DNA of 64,000 nt from Eriocheir sinensis. Lineage: Eukaryota > Arthropoda > Malacostraca > Decapoda > Varunidae. A program made the translations under genes and the position numbers. The notes below the pieces were generated by a model, which saw only the letters and a list, made by a program, of their open reading frames with translations, ran no database searches and was not told the origin of the DNA. Positions 42,662 through 53,157 of this stretch are shown in pieces. The DNA is taken from the NCBI RefSeq assembly GCF_024679095.1, contig NC_066513.1:5674695-5738694 (forward strand), given 5' to 3'. Position 1 is the first letter of the stretch. The number at the start of each line of letters is the position of its first letter.

Positions 42662-44111
42662 ATTCTAGTGTTTGCCCATACTCCCCCCTCCCCCCCATAC
42701 AAGCCTGGGGACCTGGTGGGAACACAGGGTTTCGGGTGGGGGACACGAAATCCGTCGCAATCGTGTATTTTTTTAGTGGAGGGGGGGGATAAGACTTCCT
42801 AATCTAGGGAAATTCCCTAAATCTAGGGATTTTTCCTCCCACCACCACTAAAAATGAGCGTTTGCGACAAATTTAGTGTTTCCCATACGGAAACCATGCA
42901 CTCACTGGATCCCCAAGCTTGTTTTGGGAGAGAAGCGTAGTGAACCCACCAAACAATGCTCACCTCACCATCTGGCGTGACGCCGGAGGCCATCTGCGCT
43001 CACATAAACCGCCTACACCACACTCATGCCCTCTCTCTCTAGTAGGTTCTCCCCTCATCGCAAGGTTTCTGTCCTCCAAGTAGAGTCCGTGGCACCAAAC
43101 ACAGTGTATCTTCATTGTGTATCACTGACACAAGCAAAACCACCGGCTAGCCTTGATCCATCCTTTAACAGTACTGCGGGTTCTAGAGCAAGTGAAGGGT
43201 CTCGAACCTCCTGCCCGAGCTGTTTGAACACATGAATCCTTACTGACCGCATGTTGAATCTGCTTCATGGGTTCGTATTCCCAGTATACAAGGTGATTGT
43301 GGATATTGACTCCGCGCCCTCAGAATACGATAATACGCCTCCATATATCATATATAGTTAAAAAAACGAAATACATGTCCCTCAACCATAATATGAAGGC
43401 GGAAGTACTTAAAAGTAAAGAAGAAGCCGAATTAATCCCATTCCCCCAACGATCTTGGGGATATTTGAGTGGGGGAGCATATTTAAACTACTCCAACTGA
43501 ACTTTACGACCTGCTAACGGGGGGGGGCTTTGCCCCCCTCGACCCCCCTGCTGACCAAGGGGGGGCTGCGCCTCCCCCTGGACCCCACCCTCTTAAAGTA
43601 CCCCAACCGAACTTTACGACTTAACAGCTAACTGAGGGACATTGAACACAAGTAACCTGCATTCGAACCTGCTTCACGTGTTCATACGTGATACCAAACC
43701 TGCTTCACGCGTTCGTACGTGCTACCAGTACCTAAGTGAATACATAGTCGTATATGATGGTTGCAAGATTCCTATGACGTAAATTACTTACCGTTTATAG
43801 ATGCTTCATTATGACCATAATACTGTAGCAAGGGGGCTTCGCCCCCCTCGAACCCCCCATTTGGTATGGAGAGTGAGTGAAATTGCGCGGTTTCCGTACT
43901 ACGTTGTAAGAAAAACCTGAATGTGTGAAATTTCCCTACATCTAAGTAATTGTAAGGAATTTCCCTACATATAGGGTATTTTTAAACTCCCCATAGCTCA
44001 AAAACTATGCATTTGCGACGCATTTCATGTTTACCACCGCATTCCCCAAAGTCTCAATGGCCCCCTAGCCAATTTTGGTTGCGAGGGGTGAGTACGGGCA
44101 AACACTAGAAT
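42662..44111. mobile_element. 1.45-kb inverted-repeat element with GC hairpins
   Basis: Left end ATTCTAGTGTTTGCCCATAC and right end reversed ATTCTAGTGTTTGCCCGTAC. Inner pairs include TCCGTCGCAA/TGCGTCGCAA-like and AGGGAAATTCC motifs, so the inverted arms reach at least 130 bp with gaps. Inside, three G/C hairpins of the form GGGGGCTTYGCCCCCC occur at about 43521, 43555 and 43835, and the core of the GC-core repeat lies reversed at 43467-43523. No transposase. No target duplication is obvious, so the superfamily is unknown. Confidence 0.65.
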
Positions 44112-44961
44112 AGTACCCTTAGGTACCTGTTCTTTGGTGATGACAAACATTTTATTTCAAAAACCTTGTATTTTACTCAGAAATAAATAGTTTGTCTCTG
44201 ATAGAGACTGCTCAAGACTACTAAGTAATGTCTTCTTCTTCCGAGATGTTTTAGGGGGTTAGTTAGGCTGAGGGACCACGGCATCTAGAGCCCCGTCAGT
44301 GTTAAAATGCTATACATATCTCATACATGTATTGAGGATGTTCTCTCACCAGGGCAGGGTCTTTATACTACCTCTGTGACTTCTACTGTGTTCCTTCATC
44401 CAAGCTGTTTCAGCCTTTGTCTTGCACTAAACTGTTTAAGTCTAAGATGTCAGCCCGAGTCTTGTCTGTGTTCATCCAGAGCAGCACTTTGAGGAGGGTG
44501 GCAGTTGTGGGTGCGTGAGGATCGCTTTCCACATGTTCACTCATTTAAACAACACAAGAACGTCCCTTCCCCTGCCCGTTTCACCATTTATTTTTCTGAT
44601 CTTTACTTTATCTCATTGACTCCTCTGCGACTATTTCTCCCAGCATTGTTAAAAACACCGGTGAACTTTACTTTTCCGTTTCTTTCCTGCCGCCATTCAG
44701 CCCCAACACCGTACAGATTGCACAGTTTTCTTTCTCCAATTCAGTTTCTCTTTGCCTATGACAGTCACTACAGAAGCCGCATTGTAGGAATCACCCATTG
44801 GCCCACGCTCAAATGATGTTGACGTCGCTTGAACTCAGAATCTCAGATGAGGTCGGAGATGACGACCGAGACTCTTTGTAACGGTGCCTCCTTTCATTTG
44901 TTGTATAGAGCTTGGAGGAATAATACATGCTGGAGTGGCCCTCAGCAGGCCCTTCTTCACT
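44112..44961. other. unassigned non-coding DNA
   Basis: No recognised coding frame, RNA gene or transposon end. CTGAGGTG at 44962-44969 is the left target copy of the next element. Confidence 0.55.
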
Positions 44962-45568
44962 CTGAGGTGCAGGGTTGCCAGACGTGTGAGCTAAAAAATG
45001 GACAGACTCATCCCGAAAAAATGACAGAAAAGGACAAACATGTATATTAATTTCCTTTTGCCTATTGATCGTTTACTAATATGGTACATATATGTTTTTT
45101 CTTTAAATTTCTTTAACAGTCACCCCCTCACTCTTCAGTCAGCAGATTTTATTAAAAATATTAGGCTATGTTAATGTACGTGTTGGTACGGCCCAGGCAG
45201 GACAGAGACTGATGTGTGGCACGGCCCAGGCCCCAGGCGGGTGTGAAAGTGACGCGTCCTGGACGTGTACTGACCGGTGTTACACCCGTCCAGTGATTCC
45301 CAAAGTGTGTGCCGCCAATATCTCCTTGGTGTGCCGCGAAAATAATATAATTTTGCTAGGTTTCGAGAATTCCTCACATAAATCGGCGAGAATAATACTT
45401 GTAATGCGAATGTCAGACTGGTCAAGTACGTGTCCAGTACGCGTCTGTAAGCACCCTGCTCCCAGCCGCTCCCCACTCCCCAATGTGTGTCAGTGTGGCC
45501 TTGACCGTGACTGTAGAAAGTTGCTCTTTTGGTTGTCATATTCATATTTTTTTCAAAACCTGAGAAAA

Positions 45569-47452
45569 ATGGATAAATTCATCATAAAGAAGCGTAAATG
45601 TGATGAGGAGGCTAGTGGAAGTAACGTGATGGTTGATGATGAGCGTAATTCTGCTGTCCCAAGTGTAGACCTAACGAAGACAATGGCAGTTGCTAGCAAA
45701 AGTAAGCCACATCGCTCATATCAAGACAACTACCTAGCACTGGGGTTCACATGGTGTGACGATGAACTTGGTCCTAAGCCAAAATGTGTTGTGTGTGGTA
45801 CTGAACTATCGAATGAAGCCATGGTTCCTAGTAAAATGAAGAGACATATAACTACAAAACACAGTTACCTTTCTGATAAACCTCTGGATTATTTCAAGAG
45901 ACTCTTAAATGACAACAAACAACAAAAGTGCAGTTGTGAGAAAAAGGTTAAAGTGGCAGAAAAGGCTCAAAAAGCAAGCTATTTAGTAGCAGAATTGCCA
46001 AAACTATGAAGCCCCATACAATTGCTGAATCTCTCATTCTTCCATCATGCTGTGCTATAGTAAAAACAATGTTTGGGGCTGAAGCTGAAAAAGAAGTCAG
46101 GAAAATTCCTCTCTCTGATAATACTATTAGTAGGCGAATCGAGGAGATGTCATCTGATATTAAAAAAAGTGTATGTGAACTTGTAAAAGAAAAAGGAATG
46201 TATGCCTTATAAGTAGATGAGTCAACTGACGTTGGAGGAAAACCACAGTTACTAGTGTTCATGCGGTATATTACTGGCAATAAAATAGCAGAACAGTTTT
46301 TATGCTGCAAAGAACTAGTGCAAACCACAGGACAAGATATATTTTCTACAGTGAGTGACTGTTTGCGGACGGTTGATTTGACATGGAAATCATGTGTAAG
46401 GATTTGCACGGATTGTGCTCCTTCAGGTAGGATCAGTGAAAGGTTTTGTATCATTAGTGAAAAAAGAAAATCCAGAATTGATTTCAACCCACTGTTTTTA
46501 GCACCGTGAAGCTCTTGTTACTAAAACACTGGGATGGAAACTCAAATCTGTTCTTGATGACATTGTAAAAATGGTAAACTTTATCAAGAGGAGACCAGTT
46601 AAGTCACGCTTGTTTTCCCTGCTTTGTGAAGAAATGGGGGCTCCTCATGTAGCCCTTATCTTGCACACAGAAGTTAGATGGTTATCAAGAGGCAGGGTGC
46701 TTTCTCGAGTACAGGAGCTGAAGGAAGAAATGCTCACCTTCTGTACTATTGAAGGAAAACTTGAATATTGTGAATTACTGGCTGACGAAACTTGGTGTGT
46801 TAAATTATGTTACTTAGCAGATATTTTTGAATATCTGAACAATGTCAGTACTACCATGCAAGGGAGACTGGAAAATCTGTTATCTTCTTCAAATAAAATG
46901 AAGGCTCTGACAGAAAAAATTAGGCTCTGGAATGTTAAAGTGAAAGATGGCAACTTGGATATGTTTCCCAAAACTGCTGCTACAAAAAATAAAGACATTG
47001 TTCCACTGATATGTGAGCATCTTGAAAGCCTAAAAAAGAATATTGAAAAGTATTTTCCAAATATATCTGTTGAAAGCTACGACTGGCTGAGAAATCCATT
47101 CATTTATGATCCATCAAACTCACAACAACTTAGTCTCGGTGAGGAAGAGGAGCTAACAGACATCCGTAATGACCGCACTCTGAAACTTAAGTACAAGGAA
47201 GTGTCACTTGAAACTTTCTGGATTGATATTGAAAAAGAATTCCCACACTTAGCGAAAAAAGCTCAAAAAATTCTTCTCCAGTTTTCAACCTCGTATTTGT
47301 GTGAACTAGGGTTCTCAACCCTCACTAACATAAAAAGTAAAAAAAGGTCAAGACTGCTAAGCGTTGAAGAAGAAATGAGGGTGTGCCTGTCTAGTGTTCC
47401 TCCTAATATACCGCGGATATGCAAATCGAGCCAACCTCACGTTTCTCACTAA
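45569..47452 (+). pseudogene. hAT transposase with BED finger (ZBED5/SCAND3-like)
   Basis: MDKFIIKKRKCDEEASG, then a BED zinc finger: FTWCDDELGPKPKCVVCGTE with RHITTKH (C2, H4H). After a frameshift near 45990: [29 protein letters not shown] and VDESTDVGGKPQLLVFMRY, which holds the first catalytic Asp and is preceded by a TAA at about 46210. Further frame changes come near 46430-46510. The last block, from 46571, has RWLSRGRVLSRVQELK and the hAT dimerisation region FSTSYLCELGFSTL with RSRLLSVEEEMRVCLS. The domain order is complete but the frame is broken at least three times. Host-derived relatives of this family are ZBED5 and SCAND3. Confidence 0.88.
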
Positions 47453-47520
47453 TAAGGTAAGTGTGCATTATCAATAATGAAATTTACATGTAGTATTTTA
47501 AAAGGTACTGCTAAGTTTAA

Positions 47521-47523
<3 letters not shown>

Positions 47524-47608
<85 letters not shown>
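47524..47608. repeat. (AT)n microsatellite
   Basis: About 42 uninterrupted AT units between the transposase and the nested Harbinger element. Confidence 0.97.
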
Positions 47609-47610
<2 letters not shown>

Positions 47611-47813
47611 AAGGGCAGGTGTGCCGCCAAAATATTAGTTGTTTCTTAGGCTGCGTTTACACCAAGCACGTCGCGTCCCGTCACGTCACGTCACGTCACG
47701 TCAGGTGACTTGATGTGACTCAGCTGCGTTTACACCAAGCGCGTCACGTCACGTCACGTCCAGTCAGGTCTGTTGATGCGTTTCTGTCAGTGACCTGACA
47801 GATTTCAAGAAGA

Positions 47814-48104
47814 ATGGATACATCTACGCTCGCTGAAGTAGCGGTTTTATTATGGCGTCGTCGCCAGAGACGTAGAAAGAGAACTCGACTCTGGGTACAT
47901 CCACTGAACACCAAGAGGCCAGATTTTGGGAGTTTCAGTCATTTGTTCCCAGACCTGATTGACCATCCAGAAAAATTCTATGATTTCTTCAGGATGACAC
48001 AGGAGAACTTCAAGAAGTTAATAGACCTAGCTGGACCTTTCATTAGAAAACTCAACACTAACTACAGACGTGCTCTTGGAGAAGAAAGAATGGCAATCTT
48101 TTAA
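47814..48104 (+). pseudogene. Harbinger transposase N-terminus
   Basis: MDTSTLAEVAVLLWRRRQRR then RLWVHPLNTKRPDFGSFSHL, FYDFFRMTQENFKKLI and ALGEERMAIF. This is the helical N-terminal region that precedes the DDE domain in PIF/HARBI1-like transposases. A TAA after MAIF looks like a one-base loss (ATCTTTTAAGG). All catalytic residues are missing because of the internal deletion. Confidence 0.8.
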
Positions 48105-48335
48105 GGTAGGAACTATTTTATTGTACATTACACTAATTTTTACAAGTAGAACAATAGTAAACTAACTAGGCTATTGGCTAAATATGAAGAAAGCAGTGTT
48201 TTCTGCTGGAAAGTGATAAAACTCATAAGACCTAATTCCTAAGACCTTGCACAAAATAATTAATTCCTAAGACCTTTGCATAAAATAATTAATTCCTAAG
48301 ATCTTGCACAAAATAATTAATTCCTAAGTTGCTTC

Positions 48336-48618
48336 TCAGAGGCGAAAATAAGTATTGTTAGTGTCACTTCCACTGGATGTACCTGGTGAGGGTGATGGTG
48401 TTGGTGTATGCAACTGATTTTGCTGAGTCCAGTAGCCATACTGGACAGAGGATTCAGGTTTATAAATCTTCCTACGGAGAGATTCCTGGATATTTCATTT
48501 CATCAGCAATTTCTCTCCACAGTTTAGCAATGGCATCACGATCTCGGTGGCTGCGGTCTGTAGGATCGTATATAGCAGGGCGCTCTCGAACTAAGCTGAT
48601 AAGGAGTTCCACATCCAT
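48336..48618 (-). pseudogene. Harbinger MADF/Myb-like protein remnant
   Basis: The ATG at 48618 begins MDVELLISLVRERPAIYDPT and continues DAIAKLWREIADEM, the first half of a MADF domain. After a frame change at about 48472 the sequence KIYKPESSVQYGYW and a Pro/Ser tail follow to TGA at 48336-48338. The middle of the gene is lost. The MADF protein is the DNA-binding partner that helps Harbinger transposase enter the nucleus and bind ends. Its gene is convergent with the transposase remnant. Confidence 0.75.
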
Positions 48619-49269
48619 ATTCAAAACACGACTGACGCGCTGTGACTGGCTTGAAAAATAGAACCAGCTCTATATATTGACTTGACGCGACGCGACGCGG
48701 CGTGACGTGACGTGACTGGACGGAACCGGTGTAAACGCATTTTTCAAATATCCATACAAATCAGTGTTAAACTGGGGTGGCGATTCATGACTTGACGTGA
48801 CGTGACGTGACGTGACGGGACGCGACGTGCTTGGTGTAAACGCAGCCTTAGTGTGCCGTCATACTAAATAGTTTGAAAACCACTGCACCCGTCAGTACAC
48901 GTACCTGCAACATTATTATGTGATTTATTGCTGAATAATCCTTCTTGAAATTTATATATATGAACCCAGCGTGGATTTTAGAAATAGGACAGAAAAGGAC
49001 AGTTTTAAGGTTGTCCTTTTTTCATGAAAACTTGCGGACAGTTGGATCTCAAATAGGACAGACTGTCCTTAAAAGGACAGACCTGGCAATCCTGGTGAGG
49101 TGAAGCCTGGGGGGTAGGGGTGGGGGTAGTTTAGCCGGTGAGCAATTCCACTCAAAACATTGGATTTCTCGCTCCCAGATCGTCGGAGTAAAATGAGTTT
49201 GTCTGCCTTATTTCTCCCACATATCATACGTTTTTAGTTATTCAACTGCTGCAGTATATGCACTACCCA

Positions 49270-49527
49270 GCAGGCACACGACGTCAGACTGACGTCGATA
49301 ATTGGTAGAAATTTGGTCATGACGTCGCTCACCGTAAAGTCAACGTCGAATCAACGTTAGAATGACAACGTTGATTATGTGTCAGATATTGACGTTGATA
49401 TCACATTGAAATGTGGTTGGAAATTCACCAACACGAAGCAGTGCTCATACTTTTTACGCTGAATGTTGAATTGAGGTTGAAACTGAACGTTGAGTCAACG
49501 TCTTTCTTCAACATCGATTCAACGTTG
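49270..49527. repeat. cluster of ACGTC and CAACGTTGA motifs
   Basis: Starts CCCAGCAGGCACACGACGTC and carries repeated GACGTC, CAACGTTGA and TCAACGT words over ~250 bp, many on both strands because they are palindromic. No frame is open across it. It resembles an end region of a DNA transposon but no partner end is seen. Confidence 0.5.
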
Positions 49528-49573
49528 ATTACATACATACATACACACATACATACATACATACATACATACA
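49528..49573. repeat. (ATAC)n microsatellite forming a retrotransposon 3' tail
   Basis: About 11 ATAC units directly behind the 3' end of the minus-strand RT fragment at 49574-50145. Read on the minus strand it is (GTAT)n, a tandem tail of the sort some non-LTR families carry instead of poly-A. Confidence 0.85.
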
Positions 49574-50145
49574 CAAAGAAAGATCAATTTCGGGAGGAGA
49601 GGTGTCCTTATACCCTTCTCTTGAAAGAGTTCAAGTCGTAGGCAGGAGGAAATACAGATGAAGGAAGATTGTTCCAGAGTTTACCAGCGTGAGGGATGAA
49701 AGAGTGAAGATGCAGGTTAACTCTTGCATAAGGGTTTTGGACAGCATAGGGATGAGCATGAGTAGAAAGTCGTGTGCAGCGGGGCCGCGGGAGGGGGGGA
49801 GGCATGCAGTTAGCAAGTTCAGAAGAGCAGTCAGCGTGGAAATATCTATAGAAGATAGAAAGAGAGGCAACGTCGCGACGGAATTTAAGATGTAGAAGAC
49901 TATCAGTAGGAGGAGGAGAGCTGATGAGACGAAGAACCTTAGACTCCACTCTCTCCAGAAGAGCTGTGTGAGTGGAGCCCCTCCACACGTGAGATGCATA
50001 CTTCATACGAGTGCGTACAAGGCCCCTGTATATGGATAGCAACTGCGCGGGGGAGAAGAACTGGCGGAGACGATACAGAACGCCCAACCTCGAGGAAGCT
50101 GATTTAGCGAGAGAGGAGTTGTGAAGTTTCCAGTTAAGATTTTAC
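49574..50145 (-). pseudogene. non-LTR RT C-terminus, same family as 61566-64000
   Basis: On the minus strand: LNWKLHNSSLAKSASSRLG, VLYRLRQFFSPAQLLSIYRG, YASHVWRGSTHTALLERVES, FYRYFHADCSSELANCMPPP and AGKLWNNLPSSVFPPAYDLN, then the 3' UTR TCTCCTCCCGAAATTGATCT. It is a 5'-truncated copy with an intact short frame. The tail is typical of a Jockey-like family; the plus-strand element at the right edge of the window supplies the matching endonuclease and RT. Confidence 0.85.
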
Positions 50146-50268
50146 TTCAGCAAATCATTCCTTTGCTAGGGGTCGCTTCCACATGAAATGCGCTGCGCTG
50201 CCTCACACTGTCAGTTGCTGCGTGGACACCGCGCTGTTCAGATACAGTTTCTGCTGGTCTGCTGTTTC

Positions 50269-50370
50269 CCCGTTATCCGAGATAGGAGCGGGCAGTACGT
50301 AACTACCTCATCCCGTTATCCGAGTTAGGAGCGGGCAGTATCCCATCCCGTTATCCGTGATAGGAGCGGG
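50269..50370 (+). repeat. three hairpin-like repeats CCCGTTATCC...GGAGCGGG
   Basis: CCCGTTATCCGAGATAGGAG at 50269, a near copy at 50312 and another at 50347, each able to pair CCCG with CGGG and TCC with GGA. They lie ~130-230 bp upstream of a DIRS-like ORF, where a terminal or leader region would be. Confidence 0.7.
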
Positions 50371-50502
50371 TGGCCTCACGATGTACAGTTTACCTGAGAG
50401 CTTGGTTTCTTCCCCGTGATCCTTTGGGAGAGGGTTTAGTGCCCCGTTGGAAAGGCTGCCGCCCACCTGTTGTTTACTCACTCACGCCGGCTGGACTGCC
50501 GC

Positions 50503-50887
50503 CATGTCCTCTTCGGATGACTGCCGCCTCTCTGGCCAGAGTGCGGGCAAGAAAAGCTCCTTCTCTCGAGTTATGGACACTCATCGGCGCCATTCTCATG
50601 GTGGGGCCAGTTCCAGGTCCCGGAGCTCTTCTGTCCATCGTGAGAAAGTGAGTCCAGTACAAGGGGCGGACTACAACCCCGTGCGGCGCAGCTTGGCCCA
50701 ATTTCCTCCTCCCTCTCATGCCCCCACACATGTTGAAGGTAATGCTGCTACTTTTGCCATGATTTTGAGTGCTATTACGGACCTGAGGGGCGACATGGAG
50801 AGGCTCAAACAGGAGAGACAGCCTGTGAGTGCTAGTGCTGTCCCTGGGCCAGTGATTTTGAAGCTATGTGGGTTCGTACTTAGTTAA
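50503..50887 (+). pseudogene. DIRS-like ORF1 (Gag-type) N-terminal fragment
   Basis: The ATG in GCCGCCATG at 50503 starts MSSSDDCRLSGQSAGKKSSF, followed by RHSHGGASSRSRSSS, FPPPSHAPTH and a helix LSAITDLRGDMERLKQER. Serine/arginine-rich starts of this type followed by a coiled helix occur in DIRS ORF1 proteins of crustaceans, but I have no diagnostic motif. The frame ends at TAA near 50885, where the adjoining minus-strand sequence begins. Confidence 0.4.
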
Positions 50888-50995
50888 CAGGAAATTGGAG
50901 TAACCTTGAGGAGAAACGAAGTAGACTAGAAAGAGAAATGTACCAATTTTAATAAACATAGAAAAGCATTGTACAGTCTGTACAGACATGTTAAC

Positions 50996-51400
50996 CTACA
51001 TGAGAACAGCATCCTGAAATATGTCTGGGTTCGAGACAATTTCTTTGTCATAATATTTAGCAAAGGTGGCTTCACGTGACCAGCCAGCCTTTGCCATGAT
51101 ATGCATAATGGGGACATTCATGGATTTAGCTTTTGATGCCGCAGCAGACCGAACACTACCAGCTGAGTACTTGACTGTGTCTATGCCAGATAAGTGAAGC
51201 ACAGACCTGATCCAACGTGCTAAGGTGTCTTTCGACACTCCCTTGTGGGGCTTGATAAAACTGATAAGCAGACTTTCATCATCATTCTCAAAGCTGCGGA
51301 GTTTTTCAGTCTGCGCGACATAAAACTTAAGTGTATCACAGACACAAAGCCGACTATCCCTAGAATATGCATGGAAAGTAATAGTTTTCACATTGAAATC
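50996..51400 (-). pseudogene. tyrosine recombinase C-terminus (DIRS-type)
   Basis: The minus-strand frame reads SRDSRLCVCDTLKFY, DTLARWIRSVLHLSGID, AGSVRSAAASKAKSM and AKAGWSREATFAKYYDKEIV. This is the second half of a retrotransposon tyrosine recombinase: the R of HxxR (here GSVR, so the His is not visible), the W of the KAGW block, and the YY nucleophile near the end. The frame runs into the assembly gap; what lies beyond the gap belongs to a different element. DIRS-type elements use this enzyme for integration in place of a DDE integrase. Confidence 0.75.
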
Positions 51401-51500
51401 NNNNNNNNNNNNNNNNNNNNNNNNNNNNNNNNNNNNNNNNNNNNNNNNNNNNNNNNNNNNNNNNNNNNNNNNNNNNNNNNNNNNNNNNNNNNNNNNNNNN
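51401..51500. other. assembly gap (100 N)
   Basis: 100 N of unknown size. Frames that appear to run through it (tyrosine recombinase on one side, Gypsy RT start on the other) are artefacts. Confidence 0.99.
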
Positions 51501-53080
51501 CTTGGATTCTGTCCGTGGTAGTGAGGACGATGTCGTGCTGAATTGTTGAAGTACAGCCAGGCGTAGCGGAGAATACATCCCGGTAGTCCATAAGCAGTTC
51601 CTCGATGTCGGCTCTTAGTTCCCAGTGTAATGAAGGGTTGATTTCCGGCATACCCTGGGGTGGAGAATCTTGCCACTCATATGTAGTGATAGGAAGTTCG
51701 GTGGCGCTGGCGTCAGGTGATTGCTCCTTCACGGGTTGATTTCCGGCATACCCTGGGGTGGAGAATCTTGCCACTCATATGTAGTGATGGGAAGTTCGGT
51801 GGCGCTGGCGTCAGGTGATTGCTCCTTCACTACGGGAACGGTGCTGACAGGAGGTTCTTCCGTCTCAAGAGTTGGAGTCTCGTCGAGAACGTGCAGTCCG
51901 TTGACAACTGCCCTGCGATGGTACTTCTTCAACAGGTAGGCATGGTAAAGTTTAGGTTCTCGAGGCTCCTCTATGAGATAATCCATGTTACCCCGCCTTT
52001 CAAGGACATTGTATGGGCCGCTCCACGCGACAAGTAACTTGCTGGTGTGGCTGGGGAGAAGTACTAAGACTTCATCACCAGGTTTAAACTGCCGGTCTTG
52101 AGATTTGAGATCAAAGTAAGACTTGTAGCGGGCAGTACTTACTTCGGCTGTTTGGGCAGCAAGCTGAGCACACTCCGACAGCTTGTCTCGAAGTTCCAGA
52201 ACGTATTGGAAGTTGGTCCGTTCTTCTCCCTGGATGTCCTGATCTTCCCACAAGTCCTTCAGCACGGTGAGAGGTCCTCGAACATTCAACAGTTCGAAGG
52301 GGGAGAAGCCGGTCCTGTCACTGGGGATTTCTCTAAGGGCAAACAAAGTAGGAATGAGATAGCGGTGCCATTCCCTTGGCTTGTCGGCACAGAGCTTCCG
52401 GAGAGCTGCCTCAAGGGGACCATGAAGCCTTTCGATGCGCCCATTCCCGCTGGGGTGGAAAGGAGTGGTAAAAATGGGCTTAACACCAAGTAATCTATGT
52501 AGTTCCGACAATAGACTAGAAGTGAAATGGGTCCCTCGATCAGAAAGAATTTCTCTAGGAATTCCAACACGGGCAAATATTACCAGTAAAGCTTCGGCAA
52601 CTGACACGGAGTCGATGTCCTTGAGTGGCAGGGCCTCTGGAAATCCGGTTGCGAAGTCGATCAAGGTAAGGATGTGTCTATGGCCCTCAGAAGATGGTGG
52701 AGATAGGGGTCCAACGAGGTCGATGGCGACTCGGGAAAAGGGTTCGGTGATAACAGGCAAAGGTTGGAGGGGGACAGAACGCACCCGACCTTTCGCAAAC
52801 ATCCGTTGGGATTTATCACAAGAACGACAGTAGGCACGGATGTCGGCTCCCATGCCTCGCCAAAAGAAATGTTTAAAAATCTTCATCTCCGTCTTACGGT
52901 GAGAGAAATGACCGGCCAAGGGACTTTCATGGGCCACGGAGAGGATGACCTGACGGCAGTCGCTTGGCACAACTAGACACTGTTGGCCTACCTTGTTGGA
53001 ACGCTGGGAGCAGAGGCACTTCCTGTAGAGAAGCCCGTTGTGATACAGGTACTGAAAGGATGACCCGTTCCTTGCTTTGT
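51501..53080 (-). pseudogene. integrase followed by the start of reverse transcriptase
   Basis: Zinc site HESPLAGHFSHRKTEMK ... YCRSCDKSQR (H, H, C, C). Core: VAIDLVGPLS (D), EILSDRGTHFTS (D), NGRIERLHGPLE (E), so all three catalytic residues are present. A C-terminal domain (FKPGDEVLVLLPSHTSKL) follows. After QGMPEINP the frame goes on to ELRADIEELLMDYRDVFSAT and IQHDIVLTTTDRI, the N-terminal lead-in of Gypsy RT. A 98-bp duplication (51635-51830) shifts the frame there. Upstream, the frame of YLYHNGLLYRKCLCSQRSN joins the integrase but is shifted relative to protease. Confidence 0.85.
51635..51830. repeat. 98-bp direct duplication in pol
   Basis: GGGTTGATTTCCGGCATACC starts at 51635 and again at 51733. 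Both copies run through CTTGCCACTCATATGTAGTG to GATTGCTCCTTCAC with about one difference. Because 98 is not a multiple of three it breaks the frame between integrase and RT. The near-identity suggests a recent event or an assembly error. Confidence 0.9.
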
Positions 53081-53157
53081 CGACGTGTCCAGACGAGGCT
53101 TTCTGTCGTACGTATTGCGGCTAAGGAGGCACACGAGGCTTGAAGCTGCGCGAACTC

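Larger units (their letters stand above)
47649..48847. mobile_element. PIF/Harbinger element with 55-bp perfect inverted repeats
   Basis: TTA at 47646-47648 and 48848-48850 is the target duplication. The first 55 bp, from GGCTGCGTTTACACCAAGC through a run of CGTCA units, are an exact inverted copy of the last 55 bp. A second diverged pair (GCGTTTACACC plus CGTCA runs) lies inside at about 47724 and 48690. Remnants of both Harbinger genes are present, so it is an internally deleted derivative of an autonomous element. Confidence 0.92.
45291..48885 (+). mobile_element. BED-finger hAT transposon, complete ends
   Basis: Begins CAGTGATTCCCAAAGTGTG and ends TTTGAAAACCACTG, flanked by a perfect 8-bp duplication CACCCGTC (45283-45290, 48886-48893). 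GTGCCGCC/GTGTGCCG motifs lie near both ends. It carries one broken transposase gene, an (AT)n tract and a nested Harbinger element. Confidence 0.92.
44970..49094. mobile_element. hAT-like element D (outermost of a three-level nest)
   Basis: Left end CAGGGTTGCCAGACGTG and right end reversed CAGGATTGCCAGGTCTG, flanked by CTGAGGTG and GTGAGGTG (7 of 8 identical). AAAAGGACA/TGTCCTTTT motifs recur near both ends. Apart from the nested insert (45283-48893) it is about 0.5 kb and non-coding. Confidence 0.75.

Noticed and set aside
50996..51676. One protein spanning the gap at 51401-51500
   Set aside because: The part left of the gap is a tyrosine recombinase and the part right of it is an out-of-frame reading of Gypsy pol; the join is an artefact of 100 N.
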